From JAMORN01 sp027063545 [NCBI: bacterium] (GTDB lineage: Bacteria > JAMORN01), in the NCBI GenBank assembly GCA_027063545.1, contig JAMORN010000118.1:1-8684 (forward strand): DNA of 8,684 bases. The letters are read 5' to 3'. Positions within the stretch are counted from its first letter, which is position 1. Every line of letters starts with the position of its first letter. The position numbers and the translations under genes are program-made. The notes beneath the pieces are model-generated. The model was given only the letters and a program-made list of their open reading frames with translations, was not told where the DNA came from and searched no databases. Shown here piece by piece: positions 1-6,900 of this stretch.

Positions 1-1
1 C

Positions 2-841
2 TCTGATCATGATGGTATAGACGATAAACATGATAAATGTCCGTTCCAACCAGAAGATATAGATGGATTCCAAGACAAAGATGGTTGTCCTGATCCTGAT
101 AATGACCAAGATGGTATTCCTGATGTTAAGGATAAATGTCCAGGTACTGATAAAACTGTAAAAGAAGGAAAAAACACAAGAGAAACATACAATGGTATAG
201 ATGATGAAGATGGTTGTCCTGAAGAGATAGTAGATAAAGATGGTGATGGTATAGATGATAAAGTTGATAAATGTCCATTACAACCAGAAGATATAGATGG
301 ATTCCAAGACAAAGATGGTTGTCCTGATCCTGATAATGACCAAGATGGTATTCCTGATGTGAAAGATAAATGTCCAGGTACTGATAAAACTGTAAAAGAA
401 GGAAAAAATACAAAAGAAACATATAATGGTTTTGAAGATGAAGATGGTTGCCCTGATCAAAAACCTGTAATTAAAAAGCCACCTAAAAAGAAATTTATAC
501 CTCAAAGATTTAGATTAAAAGTATTTTTCAAAACTGGTAGTGCTAGACTTACACCTGATAGTTATCCTGCATTAAATGACTTATGTGCTAAGTTAAAAGC
601 TAATCCAAAAGTTAAGATATTAATAGAGGGTCATACAGATAATAGAGGAAGCTTCAAATACAATATGAGACTCTCTAGAAGAAGAGCAATGGCTGTTAAA
701 AGATATCTTGTTAAAAAATGTGGAATTGATCCTTCAAGAATTAAAACAAAAGGTTATGGACCAACAAAACCAATTGCTGATAACTCTACACCTGAAGGAA
801 GAGAGTTGAATAGAAGAATTGAAGTTAAGAGACTTAACTAA
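2..841 (+). CDS. OmpA-family outer-membrane/peptidoglycan-binding protein with thrombospondin type 3 repeats (5' partial)
   Basis: The frame is open from the left window edge, so the N-terminus (presumably signal peptide and perhaps a beta-barrel) is missing; 279 residues are visible. Visible residues 1-152 are acidic thrombospondin type 3 repeats (D-x-D-x-D-G spacing with paired 'DKCP' and 'DGCP' cysteines), which bind calcium in known family members. A basic, proline-containing linker (about 154-168) leads to an OmpA C-terminal domain (about 169-279). There, 'GHTDNRGS', 'NMRLSRRRA' and the terminal 'NRRIEVKR' match the family. D213 and R228 have the same 15-residue spacing as the D and R that contact diaminopimelate in E. 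coli OmpA. Inferred role: anchoring the outer membrane to peptidoglycan, with the repeats as a calcium-stiffened periplasmic spacer. The stop is followed at once by a strong terminator. The internal GTG at 359 lies inside the repeats and is not a credible start. Family assignment is secure; the barrel type is unknown. Confidence 0.93.
   Translation, partial: SDHDGIDDKHDKCPFQPEDIDGFQDKDGCPDPDNDQDGIPDVKDKCPGTDKTVKEGKNTRETYNGIDDEDGCPEEIVDKDGDGIDDKVDKCPLQPEDIDGFQDKDGCPDPDNDQDGIPDVKDKCPGTDKTVKEGKNTKETYNGFEDEDGCPDQKPVIKKPPKKKFIPQRFRLKVFFKTGSARLTPDSYPALNDLCAKLKANPKVKILIEGHTDNRGSFKYNMRLSRRRAMAVKRYLVKKCGIDPSRIKTKGYGPTKPIADNSTPEGRELNRRIEVKRLN
11..466. repeat. Two-copy 234-bp tandem DNA repeat encoding TSP3 repeat blocks
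   Basis: Copy 1 spans 11-244 and copy 2 starts at 245, an offset of 234 bp (78 codons, in frame). Copy 2 stays similar to about 466, where the linker begins. By eye I count roughly 14 differences over about 222 aligned bases, and 80 bases (47-126 versus 281-360) are identical. Identity at synonymous positions points to recent duplication or gene conversion rather than protein-level selection alone. Since copy 1 begins near the window edge, more copies may lie upstream. Confidence 0.9.
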
Positions 842-3089
842 TATAAAACTCCCCTCTTGGCAACAAAAGCTAAGAGGGGAGATTTTTTTTATATTTTTTC
901 TTTTAATCTTTTTTTACTCTAATGTATTTTCTTATTATAAAGTATGGGTGTTTTTCCATAGAAATTTATCAAGTAATCAGATAAATAATTTTCTTAAATC
1001 CCAAAAAATAAAAACAACATATATATCATATAATTTAAAAATAGCATCATGTTTTCTTAACAAAGATAATCTTAAAAGATTAAAAGAATATAAAAATTTT
1101 ATAACAGGTTTTTCTTTAGTTAAATCATATAGATTTGATAATATTGTTCCTTTAAAAAAAAGTTTTTCTTACAATTTAGAGGTTGATGAAAAAAATCTTT
1201 GGAGAGAAAAATTCTCTTCCCAGTTTTATTATCAATATAAATTTGGTGGAATAATCTCTTTTTTGAATTATTTTGACTTAGATACCTTAAAAAAAGTAAA
1301 AATAGGTGTTATAGATGCTGGTTTTTTCTCAGATAATAAATCTTTTTCTAAAATAAATATAAAAGAAGTCAAAAACTTAACTCCTGAAGGATTAGATGAA
1401 GATGTCTCAGGAGCATCCCATGGAACCCTTGTTACTTCTTTAATAGGAGGATACTCTCCTTATCAAATCTATACATCTGGCATAGGTTGTGATTTTTATT
1501 TAGTGAAAACAGAAGTTAATAAATATGAGAGAATTATTGAAGAAGATTTTCTTCTTCACGGAATAGAATATCTTGCTGATACCATTGGTATAGATGTTAT
1601 AAATATATCCTTAGGATATAATATATTTGATGATACAACTCAACATGATATACAACAATTAACAGGTGATTCTCTTGTTTTAGAAAAGGCTATAAACTAC
1701 TACTTTTACAATAAAGGGATTATTTTTACAATTGCTGCTGGTAATGAATATACTTCTGATTGGAAATATATTATTGTTCCTGCTGATGCTAAAGAGGCAA
1801 TATCTGTTGGTAGTGTTAATTCAGATAGTATTCATTCTCTTTTTTCTTCGGTGGGAATTTCTGAGAATAATATTAAACCAAATGTTGTTTATTTGGGCGA
1901 AAATGTATCAGGCTTTAATGGAACAAATGATAATAGTTATATTGAAACAGCTTCTGGAACATCTTTAGCTTCTCCTTTAGTCTTAAATTATATAATACTA
2001 GCAAAAAGACTTCTTAATTTATCCCCTTTTGAAATAAAAGATAAACTATATAGAACTTCATCAAATTGGAATAATCCAAATTTAGTATATGGTTATGGAA
2101 TACCTAATGCTTTCAAATTATTAAATGACTCTTCTAATATATTTGGCTTTGTTTTAGATAAAGATACAAAAAATCCTTTATATGGGGTAAAAATAAAATA
2201 TAATAACAGAGAAATCCTTTCCTCAAGCGATGGTTTCTTTTATATAGGCGATCTTTCAGAAAAAAATATTTCTATCAAATTATCTTATCCTGGTTTTTAT
2301 GATACTACCTATGTTTTATCTACACTTTCTTTTGATTCTTTACTTTTAAGGAAAAAAATGAATACCTTAACATTATATCTTTACTATAATCAAAATACTC
2401 CTCTACTTACTTATGCAAAAATTAAATATTTAGATGATAATAATAACACTATTGATTCTAGTTATTCTCTAAATGATTTCTCCTTTTTTATCCCTGAAAA
2501 ATTTTCTAAAATAAAAATAGAATATAATGACCCATTAACCCATTCTGTTATCACAAAAGTAATATCAAAAGACACATTATATAATGGAAAAAAAATATTT
2601 CTTATGCAGAATATTAAGATAATAACATTTTTAAATAACCTCAACAATCCTATAGATAATATGGACGTATCTATTATTTCTGGAAAAAAAATTATTAACT
2701 TAAAAACTGATCAAAATGGAAAAGTTATTATATTATATGATGATATAAATTCTTTTAATTTTTCTGTAAAAACAAACTCAAACATATACGAAAATATTAT
2801 AGTTAATATGTCATTTTCTTCTGAAGATACAACAATTTTTTTAAATATAAAACCTTATATTTACCCAAATCCTGCTATAGGAGACCAAAATATTTATATA
2901 AGAAGTGAAGATAATGATGAAATTTTTATTGTAAATTCTAATGGTAGAATTTTAGATTTAAACCTTGTCTATAATCCTATTGAAAAGAGTTTTATACTAA
3001 ACTCCTTTGATTTATCCTCAGGTGTTTATTATATTATAATCAAAAGAGGGGAGAAAAAATTTAGAAAAAAAATTTTAGTAATTAAGTAA
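819..3089 (+). CDS. Secreted subtilisin-family (S8) serine protease with C-terminal sorting domain
   Basis: An extracytoplasmic protease. Numbered from TTG 819, the catalytic triad is D166 ('IGVIDAG'), H201 ('SHGT') and S382 ('GTSLASP'), with oxyanion N309 ('AAGNE'). Residues 22-38 look like a signal-peptide core with cleavage near 'VFS'. The following 'YYKVWVFF' resembles the start of the propeptide in S8 proteases of sorting-domain bacteria. Residues about 441-512 look like a carboxypeptidase-regulatory-like domain, about 598-675 another beta-rich domain, and 681-756 a type IX-like sorting domain ('YPNP', 'DLSSGVYY', basic end). The start is uncertain. In-frame TTG 819 overlaps the upstream gene by 23 nt and has only a weak, badly spaced AGAAG before it. 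The next standard start, GTG 948, would remove the signal peptide and cut into the conserved motif. A non-standard start (ATT 882 or ATA 891 after the AGGGGAG of the hairpin) is possible. comEC follows after 8 nt. Function is confident; start and promoter are not. Confidence 0.88.
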   Translation: MKLRDLTNIKLPSWQQKLRGEIFFIFFLLIFFYSNVFSYYKVWVFFHRNLSSNQINNFLKSQKIKTTYISYNLKIASCFLNKDNLKRLKEYKNFITGFSLVKSYRFDNIVPLKKSFSYNLEVDEKNLWREKFSSQFYYQYKFGGIISFLNYFDLDTLKKVKIGVIDAGFFSDNKSFSKINIKEVKNLTPEGLDEDVSGASHGTLVTSLIGGYSPYQIYTSGIGCDFYLVKTEVNKYERIIEEDFLLHGIEYLADTIGIDVINISLGYNIFDDTTQHDIQQLTGDSLVLEKAINYYFYNKGIIFTIAAGNEYTSDWKYIIVPADAKEAISVGSVNSDSIHSLFSSVGISENNIKPNVVYLGENVSGFNGTNDNSYIETASGTSLASPLVLNYIILAKRLLNLSPFEIKDKLYRTSSNWNNPNLVYGYGIPNAFKLLNDSSNIFGFVLDKDTKNPLYGVKIKYNNREILSSSDGFFYIGDLSEKNISIKLSYPGFYDTTYVLSTLSFDSLLLRKKMNTLTLYLYYNQNTPLLTYAKIKYLDDNNNTIDSSYSLNDFSFFIPEKFSKIKIEYNDPLTHSVITKVISKDTLYNGKKIFLMQNIKIITFLNNLNNPIDNMDVSIISGKKIINLKTDQNGKVIILYDDINSFNFSVKTNSNIYENIIVNMSFSSEDTTIFLNIKPYIYPNPAIGDQNIYIRSEDNDEIFIVNSNGRILDLNLVYNPIEKSFILNSFDLSSGVYYIIIKRGEKKFRKKILVIK
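849..890 (+). terminator. Strong intrinsic terminator downstream of the ompA-like gene
   Basis: CTCCCCTCTT (849-858) pairs perfectly with AAGAGGGGAG (872-881). The stem extends inward by G859-T871 (wobble), G860-C870 and C861-G869 to give 13 bp with a 7-nt loop (862-868). It is followed by A and eight T (883-890), then a further T-rich stretch. It lies 7 nt after the ompA-like stop and is much more GC-rich than its surroundings. The reading frame of the following protease gene is open across the whole structure. Confidence 0.93.
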
Positions 3090-3097
3090 AATATTTT

Positions 3098-4879
3098 ATG
3101 GGTATCCAATTCTGGAGAGTCCCTAGTTTTATTTTATCTATAGAAATTATTTTTATTTTAATTTTAAGTTTTATTATATTATACTTTTTTAAAATAGATT
3201 TTTTTTTATTAAAAAATCCTTTAATATCTTCATTTACAACTCTTTTTATACTTATTGTATCTTATTATCTTAACAAAGAAAAATATTTATCCTCTTACAT
3301 TTTGAAATTAATAAACATAAGTTCTCTTTTTCTCTTTTTTACATCTATATTTTTATTTCATATAAATGAAAAAGAAATAAAAACAACCAAATTTTATATT
3401 GTAAAAAAAATTGGGAAAAATTCTTTTATTATAAAAACAAAGGATAGAAAAACATTTCTTCTAAAAACAAAGAGAAAACTTTCAAAAGAAAGTATATATC
3501 TTTCTAAATTAAAACTCAAACCTATTGATTATCCTTTATCTTTTAAATTTTATCTCTTTTCTAATAAGATTTTTTATTCTGCATATCCTATTTATGTAAA
3601 AAAAGTTGGAAAAAAGCCAGAAACTTTTCAAGAAAAAATAAGAAGTTTTATCTTAAAAAATAGTAAAAAATATCTAAATAAATATGGCTTTATGTTTTTT
3701 TCTTCCTTAATTTTGGGGAAAAGGGAATTTCTAGACAAGGATTATAAGGAAAAAATTAAGTCTTTAGGTATTATGCATCTTTTCGCAATTTCTGGTCTTC
3801 ATATTGGAATTATTACATTTTTAATTCTTTATTTTGTAGAAAAACTTCCTTTTTTCCCTAAAACTAGACTTTTTATTTTTTCTTTCCTTTTAGTATTATA
3901 TGGCTTTATTGTTGGGGCTCAAAGCAGTGTTGTAAGAAGTATTATAATGTTTATTCTCCTATTTTCGAAAAAGATGTTAGGAAAAGTCCAGGATTCTTTT
4001 AATTTACTATTTATAAGTTTTATTATTTCTCTTGTATTTTATCCTTTTTATATCTTTTCAATAGGATTTTATTTTTCATACTTAGCTACATTTGCAATTT
4101 TAATATTTATAAGCTTTGTTAAAGAAGAGAACAAAGAAGAGCAAAAACTTTTTAATAAAATATCAAATTATATATCCGATTCTTTTAGAATATCTACATT
4201 TACTATACTCTATACATCTATAGTAAGTTTATATTTTTTTAATACATTAAATATATTAACAATTATTACTACTTTTATTTTATCTCCATTAATTTTTATA
4301 ATAGTTAGTTTAAGTTTTATATTTTTAATTTTTTTATTTATTCCTTTTTCCAGTTTTTTTCTTAAAATAGTTGCCTTTTTCATAAATATATCATCTTTTT
4401 TAACATTAAAATTATCAGAAATTTTATATAATATATTTGATTATAATCTTATTTTCCTACCTGTTTTAGATAAAACATTAGTTATATTTATCTTTTTTAT
4501 TTTAATTTTTTTTACCCTTTACATAGTCTTAAAAAAATTAATTTTTTTACTATTTAATATTCTTACTTATATTATACTTTTACTATATATCGTTTTTATA
4601 CTTCCGCATATATTCTTTATTTACAAAACTCCGGATTATTTAATAATATCTAATTCTTATAAAACAATAATTCTAAAAGAACATCCTAAAGTCTTTATTC
4701 CACCATTCTTCTCGGGCACATCTACTGAGATTTTTTATATTAATAAAGAAAAAAATATTATTATAGAATCAAAATATATTCCAAAGACTAAAATATTAAA
4801 TAACTTTTCAATAATAGAGATAAAAGGGAAAAAATTTAAATTAGAAAATTTTAAAATTTTAAGATCCTTTATTTTCTAA
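3098..4879 (+). CDS. comEC: ComEC/Rec2-family DNA-uptake channel protein, without metallo-beta-lactamase domain
   Basis: A polytopic inner-membrane protein of 593 residues. N-terminal membrane segments (about 11-90) precede a soluble region (about 95-170) that fits the OB-fold DUF4131 of ComEC. The Competence domain follows. Its signature 'MHLFAISGLHIG' (226-237) is intact, with 'GAQSSVVRSIIMF' at 273-285, 'SIGFYFSYLATFAIL' at 321-335, and hydrophobic segments to about 508. In known systems this domain forms the channel that passes single-stranded DNA into the cytoplasm during transformation. Many ComEC proteins continue into a metallo-beta-lactamase-like nuclease domain. Here only about 83 residues follow the last membrane segment, and no HxHxDH motif is present. 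The ATG lies 8 nt after the protease stop with no recognisable Shine-Dalgarno, so coupled translation from the same transcript is likely. K-, I- and F-rich codon use matches the neighbouring protease. Family call is firm; active DNA uptake is inferred. Confidence 0.9.
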   Translation: MGIQFWRVPSFILSIEIIFILILSFIILYFFKIDFFLLKNPLISSFTTLFILIVSYYLNKEKYLSSYILKLINISSLFLFFTSIFLFHINEKEIKTTKFYIVKKIGKNSFIIKTKDRKTFLLKTKRKLSKESIYLSKLKLKPIDYPLSFKFYLFSNKIFYSAYPIYVKKVGKKPETFQEKIRSFILKNSKKYLNKYGFMFFSSLILGKREFLDKDYKEKIKSLGIMHLFAISGLHIGIITFLILYFVEKLPFFPKTRLFIFSFLLVLYGFIVGAQSSVVRSIIMFILLFSKKMLGKVQDSFNLLFISFIISLVFYPFYIFSIGFYFSYLATFAILIFISFVKEENKEEQKLFNKISNYISDSFRISTFTILYTSIVSLYFFNTLNILTIITTFILSPLIFIIVSLSFIFLIFLFIPFSSFFLKIVAFFINISSFLTLKLSEILYNIFDYNLIFLPVLDKTLVIFIFFILIFFTLYIVLKKLIFLLFNILTYIILLLYIVFILPHIFFIYKTPDYLIISNSYKTIILKEHPKVFIPPFFSGTSTEIFYINKEKNIIIESKYIPKTKILNNFSIIEIKGKKFKLENFKILRSFIF

Positions 4880-4904
4880 CTTTTTATCTAAAGAAAGTTC
4901 TTTT
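4878..4904 (+). terminator. Weak AT-rich hairpin at the comEC stop, possible terminator
   Basis: AACTTTTT (4878-4885) can pair with AGAAAGTT (4892-4899), 8 bp including one T-G, around a 6-nt loop, followed by CTTTT. It overlaps the comEC stop codon. The stem holds one G-C pair and the T-tract is short, so termination here is only a possibility; such hairpins also arise by chance in DNA this AT-rich. Confidence 0.25.
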
Positions 4905-5207
4905 AGCATCCCAATATCACAAAGAACCAATTATTTCTACTTTGACTTATGCTCTATATAATTTTTGTATATATCATCTAACTTTTGTTTAAAGAATATA
5001 TAAATATCACTCTGCATATCTTTTTCACTTTTAAAGTCCCATATCCAAAATTATTTAAATTCTATCTCTTTAAAATGTATTCCCTTCAATCTAAAAAGAT
5101 CAAAAGAAAAAAAAACACCTCTCCAATTAAAAAATCCCCTTCTCTATATGGATTTGCTTTTAAAAGAAGACTTTTGAAAGCAACATATCCCATCTATTTT
5201 ATCTCTT
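4880..5207. other. Convergent intergenic stretch of about 330 bp with no recognisable gene
   Basis: This lies between the 3' ends of comEC (plus) and the leuA-like gene (minus). I found no convincing gene. On the plus strand a 78-codon frame (4985-5221, TTG start) overlaps the leuA-like stop and has no ribosome binding site. Its text contains 'KLFKFYLF' and 'KATYPIYFIS', loosely resembling 'SFKFYLFSNK' and 'SAYPIYVKK' in ComEC. On the minus strand a 35-codon ATG frame (5193-5086) starts 14 nt after the leuA-like stop, also without a Shine-Dalgarno. Past a run of nine T it could continue only by frameshift and through stop codons. This could be a decayed gene, an untranslated structured region or plain spacer; I cannot tell which. 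Confidence 0.5.
5156..5181. repeat. Inverted repeat / 11-bp hairpin downstream of the leuA-like gene
   Basis: GCTTTTAAAAG (5156-5166) and CTTTTGAAAGC (5171-5181) pair over 11 bp around the loop AAGA. On the plus-strand RNA all 11 pairs form, one as T-G. On the minus-strand RNA that position becomes a C-A mismatch. It sits 27 nt beyond the leuA-like stop. No T-tract follows directly on either strand, so it is not a classical intrinsic terminator. It could protect a 3' end or be chance. Confidence 0.5.
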
Positions 5208-6755
5208 CTATTTTTCCCTAAAAAGAAGATTCAATCCATTAACAATAGCTTTTATATTTGCCTCTCTAGTATCTGGATCCATACCCCTTGCTATTACTGA
5301 TTTTCCTGTATTTAAATTCTTTAATTTTATAGTTGTTAAAGCCTGCGCAGAAGAACCTTTTTGTTCAATATCAAAAGCCTCTTGTGCAAACTCTTCTAAC
5401 TTTAAATTAAAGCCATGACTATTTAATAGATTAATAAAAGCATCTATCGGTCCATCACCAACGCATTCATCCTTTATTATCTTATCATTATATTGAAGCT
5501 TTAAAAAATAAAATTGATTACCATCTTCTTTATGAAGTTCCTTAAATTCTAAAACTTTAAAAGGTCCATCCACATTTAATATATGCTTTTTATACTCTTC
5601 TACTATATCATTAAAATCTAATGCTCCCTTCTCCTCAGCTTTTTTCTTAAGAACTGGTTGTAAATAAGTTGCTTCCTCTATTGTTATTGGCCATTTATGA
5701 GATGATAAAATCTCATATATAGCACTTTTACCTGATTGGCTTGTAAACTCTAATATCTCACCTTTTCTTCCTATAAACTCTGGATCAATAGGTCTATAAG
5801 CACCTTTTTTCATGTTCTTTGTCTTTATACTACCATCTTGATGAATACCACTTCTATGAGCCAAAGCATCCCTTCCTATCAAAGGAGCCTTCTCACAAAT
5901 TGGCACACCTGATAACTCCTCAACCAATAACGCTGTTTCATAAATCTTTGAAAAATTAAGATCTACAGGAACCCCACAATTATATAAACTTACTGCTACC
6001 TCATATAAATTAGTATTTCCTGCCCTCTCTCCCAATCCATTTAGTGTAACCTCAAGCTGTGTTGCCCCAGCAAAAAAACTTTCCACAGTTGTTGCTGTTG
6101 CCTGTCCCAAATCATTATGACAATGAACAGAAATTATAGCCTTATCACCTATTCTTTCTACAACCCTTTTAACCATATTAACAAATGTAGAAACCCTGTA
6201 TCTTTCAACTGTATTTGGAAGATTTATAATTGAAGCTCCTGCTTCTATTACCTTCTCAAAAGTTTCTATTACAAAATCAAGATTCTCTAAGCTATCACCA
6301 AAATGCTCTGCTGAAAACTGAACCTCTCCTTTTTCACCTAAAAGACTCTTTGCATAAGCTACCATCTCGACAGCTATCTTTTGAACATCTTTAGGATCCT
6401 TCTTTAAAACATATTTCATAGCAAATGGAGATAGAGCTATAAATGTATGAATTCTAGGTTTTTTTGCATCTTTTATAGCCTCATAAGCTTTATTTATATC
6501 ATATTCCTTTGCCCTTGCTAAAGTAGAAACAACAACTTTATCATTTGCTAAAGAAGCTAAATGTTTAACAGCATCAAAATCCATATCACTTGCCGCAGCA
6601 AATCCCACTTCTATTCCCTGAACACCTAACTCTAATAACGCTTTAAAAACAATCTCTTTTTCCTTTATATTCCAAGGCTTCTTTAAAGCCTGATTCCCGT
6701 CTCTTAATGTTACATCATAAAAGAAAGGCTTTCTAGATACACCTGTTTCATTCAT
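5208..6755 (-). CDS. leuA: 2-isopropylmalate synthase-like enzyme (LeuA/CimA family)
   Basis: Predicted to condense acetyl-CoA with 2-oxoisovalerate, the first committed step of leucine synthesis, in the cytoplasm. The protein has 515 residues. The N-terminal HMGL-like TIM barrel (about 10-285) carries 'TLRDGNQAL' (16-24). Likely metal ligands are D19, H211 and H213 in 'VHCHND', and N247 in 'GERAGN'. 'HRSGIHQDG' (300-308) marks the linker subdomain. Residues about 395-515 form the LeuA regulatory/dimer domain ('VGDGPIDA' 432-439, 'GMDPDTREANIKAI' near the end), where leucine feedback normally acts. The ATG at 6755 is chosen because GGAGGA lies 5 nt upstream and homology begins right after it; an upstream in-frame TTG at 6830 would add a non-homologous leader covering the promoter. 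The gene stands alone, with no leuB, leuC, leuD or ilv gene visible. 'RDGNQAL' favours isopropylmalate synthase over citramalate synthase (more often 'RDGAQ'), but acceptor specificity cannot be proven from motifs. Confidence 0.88.
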   Translation of the reverse strand: MNETGVSRKPFFYDVTLRDGNQALKKPWNIKEKEIVFKALLELGVQGIEVGFAAASDMDFDAVKHLASLANDKVVVSTLARAKEYDINKAYEAIKDAKKPRIHTFIALSPFAMKYVLKKDPKDVQKIAVEMVAYAKSLLGEKGEVQFSAEHFGDSLENLDFVIETFEKVIEAGASIINLPNTVERYRVSTFVNMVKRVVERIGDKAIISVHCHNDLGQATATTVESFFAGATQLEVTLNGLGERAGNTNLYEVAVSLYNCGVPVDLNFSKIYETALLVEELSGVPICEKAPLIGRDALAHRSGIHQDGSIKTKNMKKGAYRPIDPEFIGRKGEILEFTSQSGKSAIYEILSSHKWPITIEEATYLQPVLKKKAEEKGALDFNDIVEEYKKHILNVDGPFKVLEFKELHKEDGNQFYFLKLQYNDKIIKDECVGDGPIDAFINLLNSHGFNLKLEEFAQEAFDIEQKGSSAQALTTIKLKNLNTGKSVIARGMDPDTREANIKAIVNGLNLLFREK

Positions 6756-6760
6756 TTTTA

Positions 6761-6766
6761 TCCTCC
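6761..6766 (-). promoter_or_regulatory. Ribosome binding site that fixes the leuA-like start
   Basis: On the minus strand GGAGGA lies 5 nt before the ATG at 6755. It is the only near-perfect Shine-Dalgarno in the window and decides the start in favour of 'MNETG...' over the upstream TTG at 6830. Confidence 0.88.
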
Positions 6767-6802
6767 AGATGATTTTCAATTTTGTAATTATTTTAATATT
6801 AT

Positions 6803-6830
6803 AATATATATTATTATTATATAAAGTCAA
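6803..6830 (-). promoter_or_regulatory. Putative sigma-70-type promoter of the leuA-like gene
   Basis: On the minus strand TTGACT (6830-6825) is followed after 16 nt by TATATT (6808-6803), giving predicted transcription start near 6795 and a leader of about 40 nt. The -35 box matches 5 of 6 and the -10 box 5 of 6 consensus bases. The setting is almost pure AT, where -10-like matches are common, so the TTGACT is the more informative half. No attenuator or T-box fits in so short a leader. For the divergent glycosyltransferase I found only an isolated TATAAT (6800-6805) overlapping this -10, without a well-spaced -35. Confidence 0.55.
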
Positions 6831-6900
6831 ATAATTTAGAGTATTAAAAAAATAAAAAAAATTTTAATTAAAATAAAAACTTATTTATTTTAAATAAGGT

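Noticed and set aside
11-466. Tandem repeats as a CRISPR array
   Set aside because: The 234-bp units are contiguous, in frame and protein-coding; there are no short repeats separated by unique spacers.
7-505. Long open frames on the minus strand opposite the TSP3 repeats
   Set aside because: Their translations are low-complexity strings (S/P/L or H/L/Y rich) produced by the repeated D/G/K codons of the real gene; no ribosome binding site or domain.
948-3089. GTG 948 as the protease start
   Set aside because: It falls inside 'YKVWVFF', a conserved start of the propeptide, and would leave a secreted protease without a signal peptide.
5086-5193. 35-codon minus-strand ATG frame after the leuA-like gene
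   Set aside because: No Shine-Dalgarno, ends after an F/L-rich run at nine T; a faint RecO-like look of 'KANPYREGDF' is too short to support a call.
4985-5221. 78-codon plus-strand frame as a gene
   Set aside because: TTG start without ribosome binding site, K/F-rich low-complexity product, and 3' overlap with the leuA-like coding end; kept only as a note on a possible remnant.
5208-6755. Citramalate synthase or homocitrate synthase as the main call
   Set aside because: 'RDGNQAL' and the complete C-terminal regulatory domain fit isopropylmalate synthase better, though specificity cannot be excluded from sequence alone.
6756-6830. 25-residue upstream extension of the leuA-like protein from TTG 6830
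   Set aside because: It would cover the predicted promoter and the strong GGAGGA, and its N/I/Y-rich text shows no homology to the family.
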